Part shown: piece after piece, positions 27,246 to 35,598 of the stretch | Position numbering within the stretch: the first letter of the stretch is position 1 | Layout of the letters: every line of letters starts with the position of its first letter | Assembly: GCA_009925805.1 (NCBI GenBank) | Contig: RFQF01000002.1 | Span: forward strand, 1-35,598 | Length of the DNA stretch: 35,598 nucleotides | From: Flavobacteriia bacterium | GTDB taxonomy: Bacteria; Bacteroidota; Bacteroidia; Flavobacteriales_D; Crocinitomicaceae | Direction: 5' to 3' | The notes under the pieces: model-generated | Told to the model about the DNA's origin: nothing | Database searches by the model: none | Seen by the model: only the letters and a program-made list of their open reading frames with translations | Program-made: the position numbers and the translations under genes

Positions 27246-29537
27246 TTGAAAAGTAAAAGTGCAGTTTTTCTCGGTTTTTTTTGTTGCTTCTTATCTTTCC
27301 TAGGTTTTGGACAAAAGAAAGTAGGATTGGTGTTGAGCGGCGGAGGTGCTACGGGATTAGCCCACATCGGCGTGTTAAAAGCGCTCGAAGAGCAGCATAT
27401 TCCAATCGATTATATATGTGGAACATCTGCTGGAGCTTTGGTTGGCGCCTTGTATGCTTGCGGAATGAGTCCTTCAGAAATTGAGGCCTTAGTTACTTCC
27501 AAGAAATTCCAAGAAATGGCCAAAGGAGTTATCCCCACGGGAAGGCGTTACCTCTACCGGGAAAAAAACCCGGATGCTTCCATGATTTCCCTTCCTTTTT
27601 CCTTTGACTCATTACTTAGTAAAGCGCTGCCCATGAATTTTGTGCAGCCCATGGCGTTGGATTTTGAAATGTTTCGCTTAATGGGCCAATCCGGGGCGCT
27701 CGTAGATAAGAATTTTGACAGTTTATTCGTCCCGTTTCGCTGTGTTGCGAGTGATATAAAAAACAAACGCTCGGTGGTATTCGGTTCGGGGGATTTAAAT
27801 GCAGCGGTACGAGCCTCGATGACCTATCCAATGTATCTAAACCCAATTAAAATCAACGGTGTTATTTATTTCGATGGCGGACTTTACAACAATTTCCCCG
27901 TGGATGTAATGTACGAAAAGTTCAACCCCGATTTTATTATCGGAAGTAATGTTTCTTCCAATTCCGTTGTCAAAGATGAAAATGATTTTCTTGGGTTGAT
28001 TGACCAAATGACCCGGTTTCCTACCAATTATCAATTGCCATGTGAAAACGGTATCATCATTCGGCCAAATCCATCCGTAAGCACCTTTGATTTTTCCTCG
28101 GCAGATAAAGCCATAGCGGAGGGATATTTGAGCACGCTTCGGGTCATAGACTCCATTAAATTGCAAGTAGGGAATCGCTCGGATTCCGTGTTACTTGAAA
28201 TCAAAAGAAGTCGGTTCCGACAAAACGCAGAGCGTCATCCAATTACGAGCGTTGCTCCAAGTATCCAAGGCGCCAAAGCGAAAGAATACATCATACATTC
28301 ACTCCTAAATCCCCATGCGAAGAAACCCTTACGATGGAATGAATTGGAACAACGTTATTACAAGCTTTATGCGGCGGAACAGATTGATTTTATGTATCCG
28401 AAAGTTTCGTTAAAGGCAGACAGCACATTTAACTTGGAACTTCAGGTTCGTAAATCCAAACCTTTTAAAATGGCCATTGGAGGTCATTTATCTTCACGTC
28501 CGGTGAATACAGGATATTTAGGATTGACCTACAGGCATCTTGGGAAATTCGCAACGTCCATTCATGGAGAGTCGTATTTTGGTAAGTTTTATGGCTCGGT
28601 GCGCGGCGAGGTGAATTTCGATTTCCCTGGGGTATTTCCTGTGAGTTCAAGTGCTTACTTTACCATGAACCGATGGGATTATTACCGAAGTTATGCCACC
28701 TTTTTTGAGGATGTGAAACCTTCATTCTTGGTCCAAAATGAGATGTATTACGGGGTTAAATTTAAGCATCCGCTGCTGGCGAATTCAAGAGGCGAATTGG
28801 ATCTGCGCTTATTTTCTTTGGAAGATGATTATTATCAGACCTTGAATTTTTTAAGTACCGATACTACGGATATTACCTATCTGAAAGGCAATTTGGTTTC
28901 CTATGAAATCACCGACAATGCCTTGAACCGCAAACAATTCGCCAATGAAGGTCATTTTGTGCTTTTCAAGGCGAAGTTTTTATCCGCGTTGGAAACCACC
29001 ATCCCTGGCACAACGGCCCAATTTGATTCCACAGTTCGAAAGCAGCACGATTGGTTGAATATCAATTTCGAAGCCCAGTATTATTTTCTTAATACCCCCC
29101 ATTTTCATCTCGGGTTTCATGCAAAGGCCATGTTGAATTCGCAGTCCTTGTTTGCGAATTATACAGCGAGTTTACTTTCCATGCCTACACTTAATGTAAT
29201 TCCTGATTTGGAAACCTATTTTTTTAAGGAATATCGATCACCGCAATTTGTGTGTTTGGGGAGTAATTTAGTGTTTCCCATCATCAAATCCCTGGAAGCA
29301 CGCCTTGATGCCTATTATTATCAACCCTTTGTGGTTCTTGAAAAACTCAATGACGGTTCTGTTACCTACTCCAAACCCTTTAAAGCTAACAGTTTTCTCG
29401 GCTCGGCCAGTTTATTATATTTTACCCCTTTCGGTCCATTGAGAGCCACCGTGAATTATTTTCCTTTGGCAATCACTCCGTGGAATTTTCAGGTGAGTTT
29501 TGGATACGTCTTGTTCAACGAACGGGCGGTACGCTAG
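27246..29537 (+). CDS. patatin-like phospholipase fused to an outer-membrane beta-barrel
   Basis: VGLVLSGGGATGLAHIGVLKALEE, GTSAGALVGALYACG, YFDGGLYNNFPVDVM; C-terminal half is barrel-like. A TTG start at 27246 fits the signal peptide (LKSKSAVFLGFFCCFLSFLGFGQ). Confidence 0.85.
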   Translation: MKSKSAVFLGFFCCFLSFLGFGQKKVGLVLSGGGATGLAHIGVLKALEEQHIPIDYICGTSAGALVGALYACGMSPSEIEALVTSKKFQEMAKGVIPTGRRYLYREKNPDASMISLPFSFDSLLSKALPMNFVQPMALDFEMFRLMGQSGALVDKNFDSLFVPFRCVASDIKNKRSVVFGSGDLNAAVRASMTYPMYLNPIKINGVIYFDGGLYNNFPVDVMYEKFNPDFIIGSNVSSNSVVKDENDFLGLIDQMTRFPTNYQLPCENGIIIRPNPSVSTFDFSSADKAIAEGYLSTLRVIDSIKLQVGNRSDSVLLEIKRSRFRQNAERHPITSVAPSIQGAKAKEYIIHSLLNPHAKKPLRWNELEQRYYKLYAAEQIDFMYPKVSLKADSTFNLELQVRKSKPFKMAIGGHLSSRPVNTGYLGLTYRHLGKFATSIHGESYFGKFYGSVRGEVNFDFPGVFPVSSSAYFTMNRWDYYRSYATFFEDVKPSFLVQNEMYYGVKFKHPLLANSRGELDLRLFSLEDDYYQTLNFLSTDTTDITYLKGNLVSYEITDNALNRKQFANEGHFVLFKAKFLSALETTIPGTTAQFDSTVRKQHDWLNINFEAQYYFLNTPHFHLGFHAKAMLNSQSLFANYTASLLSMPTLNVIPDLETYFFKEYRSPQFVCLGSNLVFPIIKSLEARLDAYYYQPFVVLEKLNDGSVTYSKPFKANSFLGSASLLYFTPFGPLRATVNYFPLAITPWNFQVSFGYVLFNERAVR

Positions 29538-29564
29538 AAATCCTACCTTTGTTAAAATTTTTTT

Positions 29565-30623
29565 ATGGATCCAATTATTTGCGGAATTCAACAAATGGGA
29601 ATTGGCGTTCCCGATGTGCAATCGATTTGGGCTTGGTACCGCATGATGTTTGGTGTGGATGTACGAATCTTTGAAGAAGCGGCCGAAGCGCCACTAATGA
29701 CCCAATATACCGGGGGAATCGTTCAATCCCGGACTGCAACGCTCGCATTGAGCATGGACGGCGGCGGCGGTTTTGAGATTTGGCAATACACTAGCAGAAA
29801 TACAGAGAAGCCCACATTTGAGGTGCAATTAGGGGATTTAGGCCTCTATTCTTGCAAAATCAAGTCGCGTAACGTAAATCAAACATATGCCTTCATGCAC
29901 AGCAAAGGTGCGGATTTAGCAAGTGAAGTGGTCGCGGCACCGGACGGAACTTTGTCGTTTTTCGTGAAGGACCCCAACGGGAATCTATTCCAAATCGTAG
30001 AGGGAGAAGGTTGGTTTAGTGAAACTGGTCATCCGTCAAAATGTGGTGGGGTGGCAGGAATTATCCTTGGGGTATCCTCCATGGAACAATCGCTGAAGTT
30101 ATACCGGGATGTCCTCGGGTATGAAACGGTGGTTTACGATGTGACGGATACCTTCGAAGATTTCTCCTCGCTTTCGCAGGGAACGTTCCGACGGGTTAAA
30201 TTAATTCACAGGGAGGCGAGAAAAGGTCCTTTTGCGAAATTACTGGGACCTACCACCATGGAACTCGTGCAATCTATGGATCGCACCGATATACGCCGTA
30301 TCTTTGAAAATCGTTTTTGGGGTGATTGGGGATTTATTCACCTGTGTTTTGATGTGCAGGGAATGGATGCGTTGAAAGCGAAATGCGAAGCAGCGGGATT
30401 CCCTTTCACCGTGGATAGTGCAGAAACTTTTGACATGGGGGAGGCGGGAGGACGTTTTTCCTATATTGAAGACCCCGATGGAGCGTGGATCGAATTTGTG
30501 GAGACGCACAAAGTTCCAGTCATCAAAAAGTTGGGTTGGTACCTTAATTTAAAAAACCGCAAGCCCGGAAAATTCCTTCCCAAGTGGATGTTGAAGGCGA
30601 TGGGATTGAATCGGGTGAAGTAG
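29565..30623 (+). CDS. VOC (glyoxalase/dioxygenase-fold) family protein with two VOC units
   Basis: IQQMGIGVPDVQSIWAWYRMMFGVDV ... VKDPNGNLFQIVEG; second unit GGVAGIILGVSSMEQSLKLYRDVLGYE ... IEDPDGAWIEFVE. Confidence 0.85.
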   Translation: MDPIICGIQQMGIGVPDVQSIWAWYRMMFGVDVRIFEEAAEAPLMTQYTGGIVQSRTATLALSMDGGGGFEIWQYTSRNTEKPTFEVQLGDLGLYSCKIKSRNVNQTYAFMHSKGADLASEVVAAPDGTLSFFVKDPNGNLFQIVEGEGWFSETGHPSKCGGVAGIILGVSSMEQSLKLYRDVLGYETVVYDVTDTFEDFSSLSQGTFRRVKLIHREARKGPFAKLLGPTTMELVQSMDRTDIRRIFENRFWGDWGFIHLCFDVQGMDALKAKCEAAGFPFTVDSAETFDMGEAGGRFSYIEDPDGAWIEFVETHKVPVIKKLGWYLNLKNRKPGKFLPKWMLKAMGLNRVK

Positions 30624-30665
30624 GCTTATTTTTCATTGAAGCGCTAGCTCGAAACAATTGAATGC

Positions 30666-31445
30666 TCAATGGCAAACAGTTACATGAATGCACTTGGCCT
30701 CAGGGCAAAGAAACAATTTCCCTTCCTGTTGCATTTGGGTTAGGGTCTTTTCCAAAGCCTCGACCGCCGCAGTGCATTGTCCGTTGGGGCTCACTATTCT
30801 ATAAATATCAAAGGCCACTCCATAACAATGTGTCGAGTGATCCTTGGTAGCTGCTCTGGAATACCTCTTTTTTATACGTTCTTGCTGCCGGTGGCTACGC
30901 GTAAGGGAACTGATCACGAAATAGCTCTTTTTTTGCTTAACTTCCGTAATGTTGTTTCTGAACCTTCTTCCCAATTCATACAATCGTTTTCTGGCCAATG
31001 GCGTAAGGTGCGCTGTGCTAAAATTTAGGTAGGAAATACCGAAACCCTCCAACTCCGCTACGGGAACAAGGTGCCCATGACGAATCCAATTAGCCCGCTG
31101 TGCTTCGGTTCGAAGGTAGCGGTTTTGGGTTATTTTTTGCGCAGCCGGTTTGTGAAAGGTAGTATAGTCATCTTTTGATAAATGAAGCGATTCCCAGGTG
31201 CAATCGCACCCTCGGATTGCCTTTAATCGATTCGTTTTTTTAACGAGCTGTCTAGGTAGCCAGTGAGGTTTTTTTATTTCGATGACATAAAAAAATAAAA
31301 GGGTGCAAATCACACCGTAAAGTATCACGGCAAGGGTGGCAAACCGGAAAGCAAGGCTGCGTTTTCGCCAAAGGATGTATGCAATAACCAATAATAAAAG
31401 CCCAAAAAACAGAAGACCAACAACGAAGAATTTTACTGTGATCAT
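30666..31445 (-). CDS. DUF5715-type / M15-like protein with N-terminal membrane segments
   Basis: YFVISSLTRSHRQQERIKKRYSRAATKDHSTHCYGVAFDIYRI ... CIHVTV resembles the SxHxxGxAxD and His motifs of M15-type enzymes. Confidence 0.7.
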   Translation of the reverse strand: MITVKFFVVGLLFFGLLLLVIAYILWRKRSLAFRFATLAVILYGVICTLLFFYVIEIKKPHWLPRQLVKKTNRLKAIRGCDCTWESLHLSKDDYTTFHKPAAQKITQNRYLRTEAQRANWIRHGHLVPVAELEGFGISYLNFSTAHLTPLARKRLYELGRRFRNNITEVKQKKSYFVISSLTRSHRQQERIKKRYSRAATKDHSTHCYGVAFDIYRIVSPNGQCTAAVEALEKTLTQMQQEGKLFLCPEAKCIHVTVCH

Positions 31446-31463
31446 GGAATAATTTTCACAGGG

Positions 31464-32102
31464 TTATTTTCGATAGGCATCATGCAATCCATCGCCTCGA
31501 AGAATTAAAGGCGCACACTGCTCAATGCGTGCCGTTCGGGTTTTGGCTTGTTTTGGTTGCGCGAAATGCAACAAATAGGCGCGCTGACGTCCTGGAGTTA
31601 GCTGATAAAAGGCCGTTTTTAACAAAGAATTTTGTCCAAAAGCCTCCATTAATTCTTCCACAATGATTTCGGTTTGAATTCCTTTTTCTACCTTCTTACC
31701 CGCTTTTTCTAAGTCAATAGCTTCGAGAATAAACGCCTTGGCCATGGTGCGTTCTTTCATGAATACTTCCAGTGAGGTGTAGCGCAGTTGTCTTCCCGAA
31801 GTACCATTTTCCGTGGGTTGAAGTAATCGATTTTCTGGGTCGGTGAGGAGTGCGCCTTTCATGAACATGATACTGCAATACTCCATAAAAGCATGAATCA
31901 TCACTACATTTTTGCCCATTACCGTATAACAAGGAACCGACCATTTAACTTCTTCGTTGAGTCCACATTCTAAGACTAATTCACGCATCGCAATCAAAAT
32001 GGGATTCCATTGATGCACGGTACATTTCGGTGTTCCTCCCTTGCTGCACCTTCCGCACCCATCCAATAGGTATTGATCAACTGTGGTAGCTTTAACAGGC
32101 AT
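31464..32102 (-). CDS. DUF1801/YdeI-like protein with N-terminal Cys motif
   Basis: CGRCSKGGTPKC; ECGLNEEVKWSVPCYTVMGKNVVMIHAFMEYCSIMFMKGALLTDP; C-terminal AFYQLTPGRQRAYLLHFAQPKQAKTRTARIEQCAPLILRGDGLHD. Confidence 0.8.
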   Translation of the reverse strand: MPVKATTVDQYLLDGCGRCSKGGTPKCTVHQWNPILIAMRELVLECGLNEEVKWSVPCYTVMGKNVVMIHAFMEYCSIMFMKGALLTDPENRLLQPTENGTSGRQLRYTSLEVFMKERTMAKAFILEAIDLEKAGKKVEKGIQTEIIVEELMEAFGQNSLLKTAFYQLTPGRQRAYLLHFAQPKQAKTRTARIEQCAPLILRGDGLHDAYRK

Positions 32103-32107
32103 GAATC

Positions 32108-33712
32108 CTAGATTTGTGGACCAGCAGCGACAATTTCAGCTGCAGTTTGTGCTTCAAATTTTTTGAAATTCTGTTGGAATTTAATCGCAAGGTTTTTGGC
32201 AGTTTGATCATAAGCAGCGGAATCTTGCCATGTGTTCCGGGGGTTCAATAACTCCGCAGGAACCTCAGGGCAACTTACTGGAATTTCCAGTTGAAAAAAT
32301 GGAATTGTTTCAAAGGTTACATTATCCAAAGCACCTTCCAAGGCAGCAGAAATCATGGCACGTGTGTACCTGAGTTTCATGCGCGACCCCACGCCATAGC
32401 TTCCACCTGTCCATCCGGTATTGATCAGCCATACGCGTACATCGCTTCCGGTGAGTTTTTCTCCCAACAATTCAGCATATTTTCCGGGGTGTAAAGGTAG
32501 AAATGCCGCGCCAAATCCTGCAGAAAAGGTAGTCGTTGGTTCAGTAATTCCCACCTCGGTGCCCGCCACTTTGGCTGTATACCCTGACATAAAATAGTAC
32601 ATCGCCTGTTCCTTCGCTAAACGAGCAATCGGTGGAAGCACACCAAAGGCATCGGCGGTCAAGAAAAAGATGTTCTTCGGAGATTTCCCAATCGAGGGAA
32701 TCACAAGGTTATCGATGTGGTGAATCGGGTAGGATACGCGCGTATTTTCCGTAATAGATCCGTCGGTATAGTCGGGTTCGTTTGAATTCTCATAAAAAAC
32801 CACGTTTTCCAAGAGGGATCCTTCCTTGATGGCCTCATAAATTTGGGGTTCTTTTTCGTGCGTTAAATCAATGGTTTTGGCATAGCAACCGCCTTCAAAA
32901 TTGAATACCTCTTCGTTGGACCAACCGTGTTCGTCGTCCCCGATTAAGCGACGGCTCGGATCGGAGGAAAGGGTTGTTTTTCCGGTTCCCGATAGCCCAA
33001 AAAAGATGGCAGTATCCCCAGCTGCACCGATATTGGCAGAACAATGCATGGAAAGTACACGGTGGTTGTGCGGTAACAGAAAATTCAGGGCCGAGAAGAT
33101 TCCTTTTTTAATCTCTCCGGTGTACCCTGTGCCACCAATCAGAATCATTTTTTTGGAAAAATTGAGGATAGCAAAATTCGATTGTCGCGTTTCATCCACT
33201 GCCGGGTCGGCTAAAAATCCCGGCAAACATAGCACATGCCAGTCAGGGGTAAAGTGCATTAATTCGGAGCTCTCAGGACGTAAAAACATATTGTATGCGA
33301 ACAAGTTGGACCAAGGATATTCCGTAACCACGCGAAGTGGCATGCGAAATTCTTCCGAAGCACATGCATAAGCATCACGCACATACAGAGGGATTTGATT
33401 CGCATAATGAATCATTTTATCGTAGAGTCGGTCGAAGGATTCGGGATGGAAAGGGATATTTACCTCACCCCACCATACCGCTTCTTCCGTAATGGAATCC
33501 CGAACAATGAAGCGGTCTTTTGGAGACCTCCCAGTGAATTTACCCGTGTTAATGGCCAAGGCGCCATTGTTGGCCAGTTGACCTTGATTCAACGTTAATG
33601 TAATTTCTACCAAGGCCTCTGCCGACAGGTTCCAATGAATCGGTTGGTCGCCACCAATACCAAGGTCTGAATACAAACTTGCCGTTTTTTCTTTGTTCAA
33701 TTGTAGTTCCAT
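32108..33712 (-). CDS. pckA: phosphoenolpyruvate carboxykinase (ATP)
   Basis: NTGKFTGRSPKDRFIVRD, MHCSANIGAAGDTAIFFGLSGTGKTTLSSDPSRRLIGDDEHGW, FNFEGGCYAKTIDL, ENTRVSYPIHHIDN. MELQLNKEK start preferred because a promoter-like motif overlaps the longer start. Confidence 0.95.
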   Translation of the reverse strand: MELQLNKEKTASLYSDLGIGGDQPIHWNLSAEALVEITLTLNQGQLANNGALAINTGKFTGRSPKDRFIVRDSITEEAVWWGEVNIPFHPESFDRLYDKMIHYANQIPLYVRDAYACASEEFRMPLRVVTEYPWSNLFAYNMFLRPESSELMHFTPDWHVLCLPGFLADPAVDETRQSNFAILNFSKKMILIGGTGYTGEIKKGIFSALNFLLPHNHRVLSMHCSANIGAAGDTAIFFGLSGTGKTTLSSDPSRRLIGDDEHGWSNEEVFNFEGGCYAKTIDLTHEKEPQIYEAIKEGSLLENVVFYENSNEPDYTDGSITENTRVSYPIHHIDNLVIPSIGKSPKNIFFLTADAFGVLPPIARLAKEQAMYYFMSGYTAKVAGTEVGITEPTTTFSAGFGAAFLPLHPGKYAELLGEKLTGSDVRVWLINTGWTGGSYGVGSRMKLRYTRAMISAALEGALDNVTFETIPFFQLEIPVSCPEVPAELLNPRNTWQDSAAYDQTAKNLAIKFQQNFKKFEAQTAAEIVAAGPQI

Positions 33713-33733
33713 TGCATTTATTAAAACAAGGTG

Positions 33734-33761
33734 CAAATCTAAAGATATTTGCCGCGTGCAA
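33734..33761 (-). promoter_or_regulatory. putative Bacteroidetes-type promoter for pckA: TTG-N17-TAGATTTG
   Basis: Minus strand reads TTGCACGCGGCAAATATCTTTAGATTTG, about 22 nt upstream of the MELQ start codon. Confidence 0.5.
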
Positions 33762-33862
33762 TGTTAAATTTGAACGGCATTTACCAACAATTCTCCCGCA
33801 AATGTTGAAAACAAAATGCGTTGTGCGGATATAATGGTCTGGATTGCTTTAACTTCGGTATT

Positions 33863-35598
33863 ATGATGAAATATGCAATGCTTTTCTGTTTCGGTATGAT
33901 TGCCGTAATGGGGTGTGTGGTGGAGCCCTCCTCCAAATCGGTAGATGACCCCGACAAACCTAAAGCACCGCGGACGTGGTTTTCCCCAGGGTTAGTAACC
34001 GTTTCGAACAATCCAAAACAATTGGCTGAAAAAATGGACGAATCAATCATTTGTCTGAAAAACGAAAAAAATTCCCTACCCCTGAACCAACTCAATAAAT
34101 CTACTGCGGTGCTAACTTTGGGTGGCAACAGCGATGGTTTTTTGGCCGGAATCAACCTGTTTTTTCAACCGAGTATCAAGTGTTTTTACTCGAAAAAGGA
34201 GTTTGCAGCAAGTGAAATTCCAAGCGCTGATCGGTATATTATCAGCCTGCACAGCGACGGATTGAGTAATGCCACCCTGCCGGATTGGATACTCCAGGTG
34301 TTGGATAAAATTCCTGCAGCTAGCCAACGAATTTTAGTGGTATTTGGCGAGATGAAAGCCCTAAAACCAACCGAACTATCCTTATTCGATGCCCTGATTA
34401 TCGCTCCTGAAAATCATCCAGAAATGCAACAACGAACCGCTCAGAAATTACTCGGAGCATTATCGATTACAGGAAAAATCACCGAGTTACAGGCAGGTTT
34501 TTCGCCAGGAACAGGGTTGACCATTCCCGCGAATGGCCGTTTGAGTTTCGGGGTTCCCGAGGAATTGGGTTTAGCGTCCCAACGCTTCGAGAAAATCGAC
34601 CAGATTGCCGAGCATGGCATCGCATCGGGTGCTTATCCAGGATGTCAAATAGTGGTTGCTGTTCGAGGTAAAGTTATTTATCGAAAATCTTTTGGAAATT
34701 ATACCTACGATAAGAAGGCTATTCAAGTGAACAATAACTCCCTCTACGATATTGCCTCCATTACTAAAATTGCTGCATCTACCTTAACGGCCATGAAGTT
34801 GAATTATGAAAATCGGTTGAAGTTAGATGAACATTTAGGACAATATATCCCCGAACTAACCAGGAATACCTCATACAGTAACATTGTCCTTAGAGAAATG
34901 ATGGCACATCAGGCCGGATTAGAACCTTTCATTCCTTTTTACAAACGTTCCTTGACGGAGGGTATTCCTACAGCTCCTTGGTATGCGTCACTGAAATCAG
35001 GGGAATATTCCTTAGAGGTTGCCAATCAACTGTTTTTAAGAAAGGATTACAAGGATAGCATGTATGCCCGAATATTAAGAAACCCCTTGAAAGAGAAAAA
35101 GTATGTATATTCCGATTTGTGTTATTATTTCATGCAGCCCATTTTCGAAAAGATAACAGGTCAATCCTTGGATCAATATGTTAAAACCACCTTTTATGAA
35201 GCAATGGGACTCCAGAATATTACCTACAAACCCTTGAACTTTTATCCAAAGGAACGCATTGCACCCACAGAAGAAGATCAGTACTTTCGAAAGCAATTGC
35301 TTTGGGGATATGTGCATGACCCCGGGGCGGCAATGCTTGGAGGTGTGGCCGGTCATGCGGGGATTTTTTCCAATGCGACGGATCTGGCCAGCATCATGCA
35401 ATTATTCTTAAATCACGGAAGTTATGCAGGACATCAATTTTTTGATGAGGCCACGGTCCTAGAATTTACGCAAGCACAATTCCCGGGAAACAAACGAGGA
35501 ATTGGGTTCGATCGGCCCAATGCGAAAGGTGGAGGAACCTGCGATGAATTGGCTTCTCAGCAAAGCTTCGGGCATTCGGGTTTCACGGGAACCTTGGC
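33863..35598 (+). CDS. lipoprotein with GH3 C-domain-like remnant fused to a beta-lactamase-family serine hydrolase (3' end outside the window)
   Basis: Uninterrupted frame from ATG 33863 to the window end, absent from the ORF track. Translation MMKYAMLFCFGMIAVMGCVVEP... ESIICLKNEKNSLPLNQL ... DIASITKIAAST (SxxK) ... YVYSDLCYYF (YxN/D) ... YVHDPGAAMLGGVAGHAGIFSNA ... FGHSGFTGT (HxG). Confidence 0.9.
   Translation, partial: MMKYAMLFCFGMIAVMGCVVEPSSKSVDDPDKPKAPRTWFSPGLVTVSNNPKQLAEKMDESIICLKNEKNSLPLNQLNKSTAVLTLGGNSDGFLAGINLFFQPSIKCFYSKKEFAASEIPSADRYIISLHSDGLSNATLPDWILQVLDKIPAASQRILVVFGEMKALKPTELSLFDALIIAPENHPEMQQRTAQKLLGALSITGKITELQAGFSPGTGLTIPANGRLSFGVPEELGLASQRFEKIDQIAEHGIASGAYPGCQIVVAVRGKVIYRKSFGNYTYDKKAIQVNNNSLYDIASITKIAASTLTAMKLNYENRLKLDEHLGQYIPELTRNTSYSNIVLREMMAHQAGLEPFIPFYKRSLTEGIPTAPWYASLKSGEYSLEVANQLFLRKDYKDSMYARILRNPLKEKKYVYSDLCYYFMQPIFEKITGQSLDQYVKTTFYEAMGLQNITYKPLNFYPKERIAPTEEDQYFRKQLLWGYVHDPGAAMLGGVAGHAGIFSNATDLASIMQLFLNHGSYAGHQFFDEATVLEFTQAQFPGNKRGIGFDRPNAKGGGTCDELASQQSFGHSGFTGTL

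Noticed and set aside
32901-33371. 156-aa + strand ORF antisense to pckA
   Set aside because: Mirror ORF of conserved pckA coding sequence.
33781-34327. minus-strand ORFs of 124 and 71 aa, and 108 aa at 35075-35401
   Set aside because: They overlap the long + frame from 33863 with clear serine-hydrolase motifs; the track omitted that frame only because it has no stop in the window.
1-35598. CRISPR array, tRNA/rRNA, insertion sequence or prophage
   Set aside because: No regularly spaced repeats, RNA-gene-like segments, transposase/integrase motifs or phage proteins found; intergenic spaces are short.

Overview
The window is a dense chromosomal segment from a Bacteroidetes/Flavobacteriales-type bacterium. 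Evidence is the many T9SS type A/B C-terminal sorting domains, a SprB-like repeat protein, TAnnTTTG-type promoter motifs and a TonB receptor. About 20 genes are recognisable. They include a CotH-kinase/PKD secreted protein, a DUF7948-like/SprB/gliding-motility C-terminal protein split by a frame break, and an ankyrin protein. A PhoD-like phosphatase is followed by a very large ASH + CHAP secreted protein. There is also a KirBac channel. A tightly coupled minus-strand operon encodes a lamin-tail-domain protein, a TonB receptor, a secreted endonuclease I and a split 5'-nucleotidase (C-domain gene, then N-domain gene). Other genes are DPP4, citrate synthase broken by an out-of-frame internal deletion, a THUMP/RlmL-like methyltransferase, a patatin-barrel protein, a double-VOC protein, DUF5715, a DUF1801/YdeI-like protein, pckA, and a partial GH3-remnant/serine hydrolase that the ORF track missed because it runs off the window. 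The most interesting items are: (1) the apparent extracellular nucleic-acid/phosphate scavenging operon, with an intrinsic-terminator-like hairpin directly abutting the TonB receptor start codon; (2) two genes with out-of-frame internal losses, one of which carries a correctly phased A_AAT_TTC slippery heptamer; (3) an 11-bp-period tandem direct repeat at the PhoD/Kir divergent promoter. All functional calls come from reading the translations; no database search was run.
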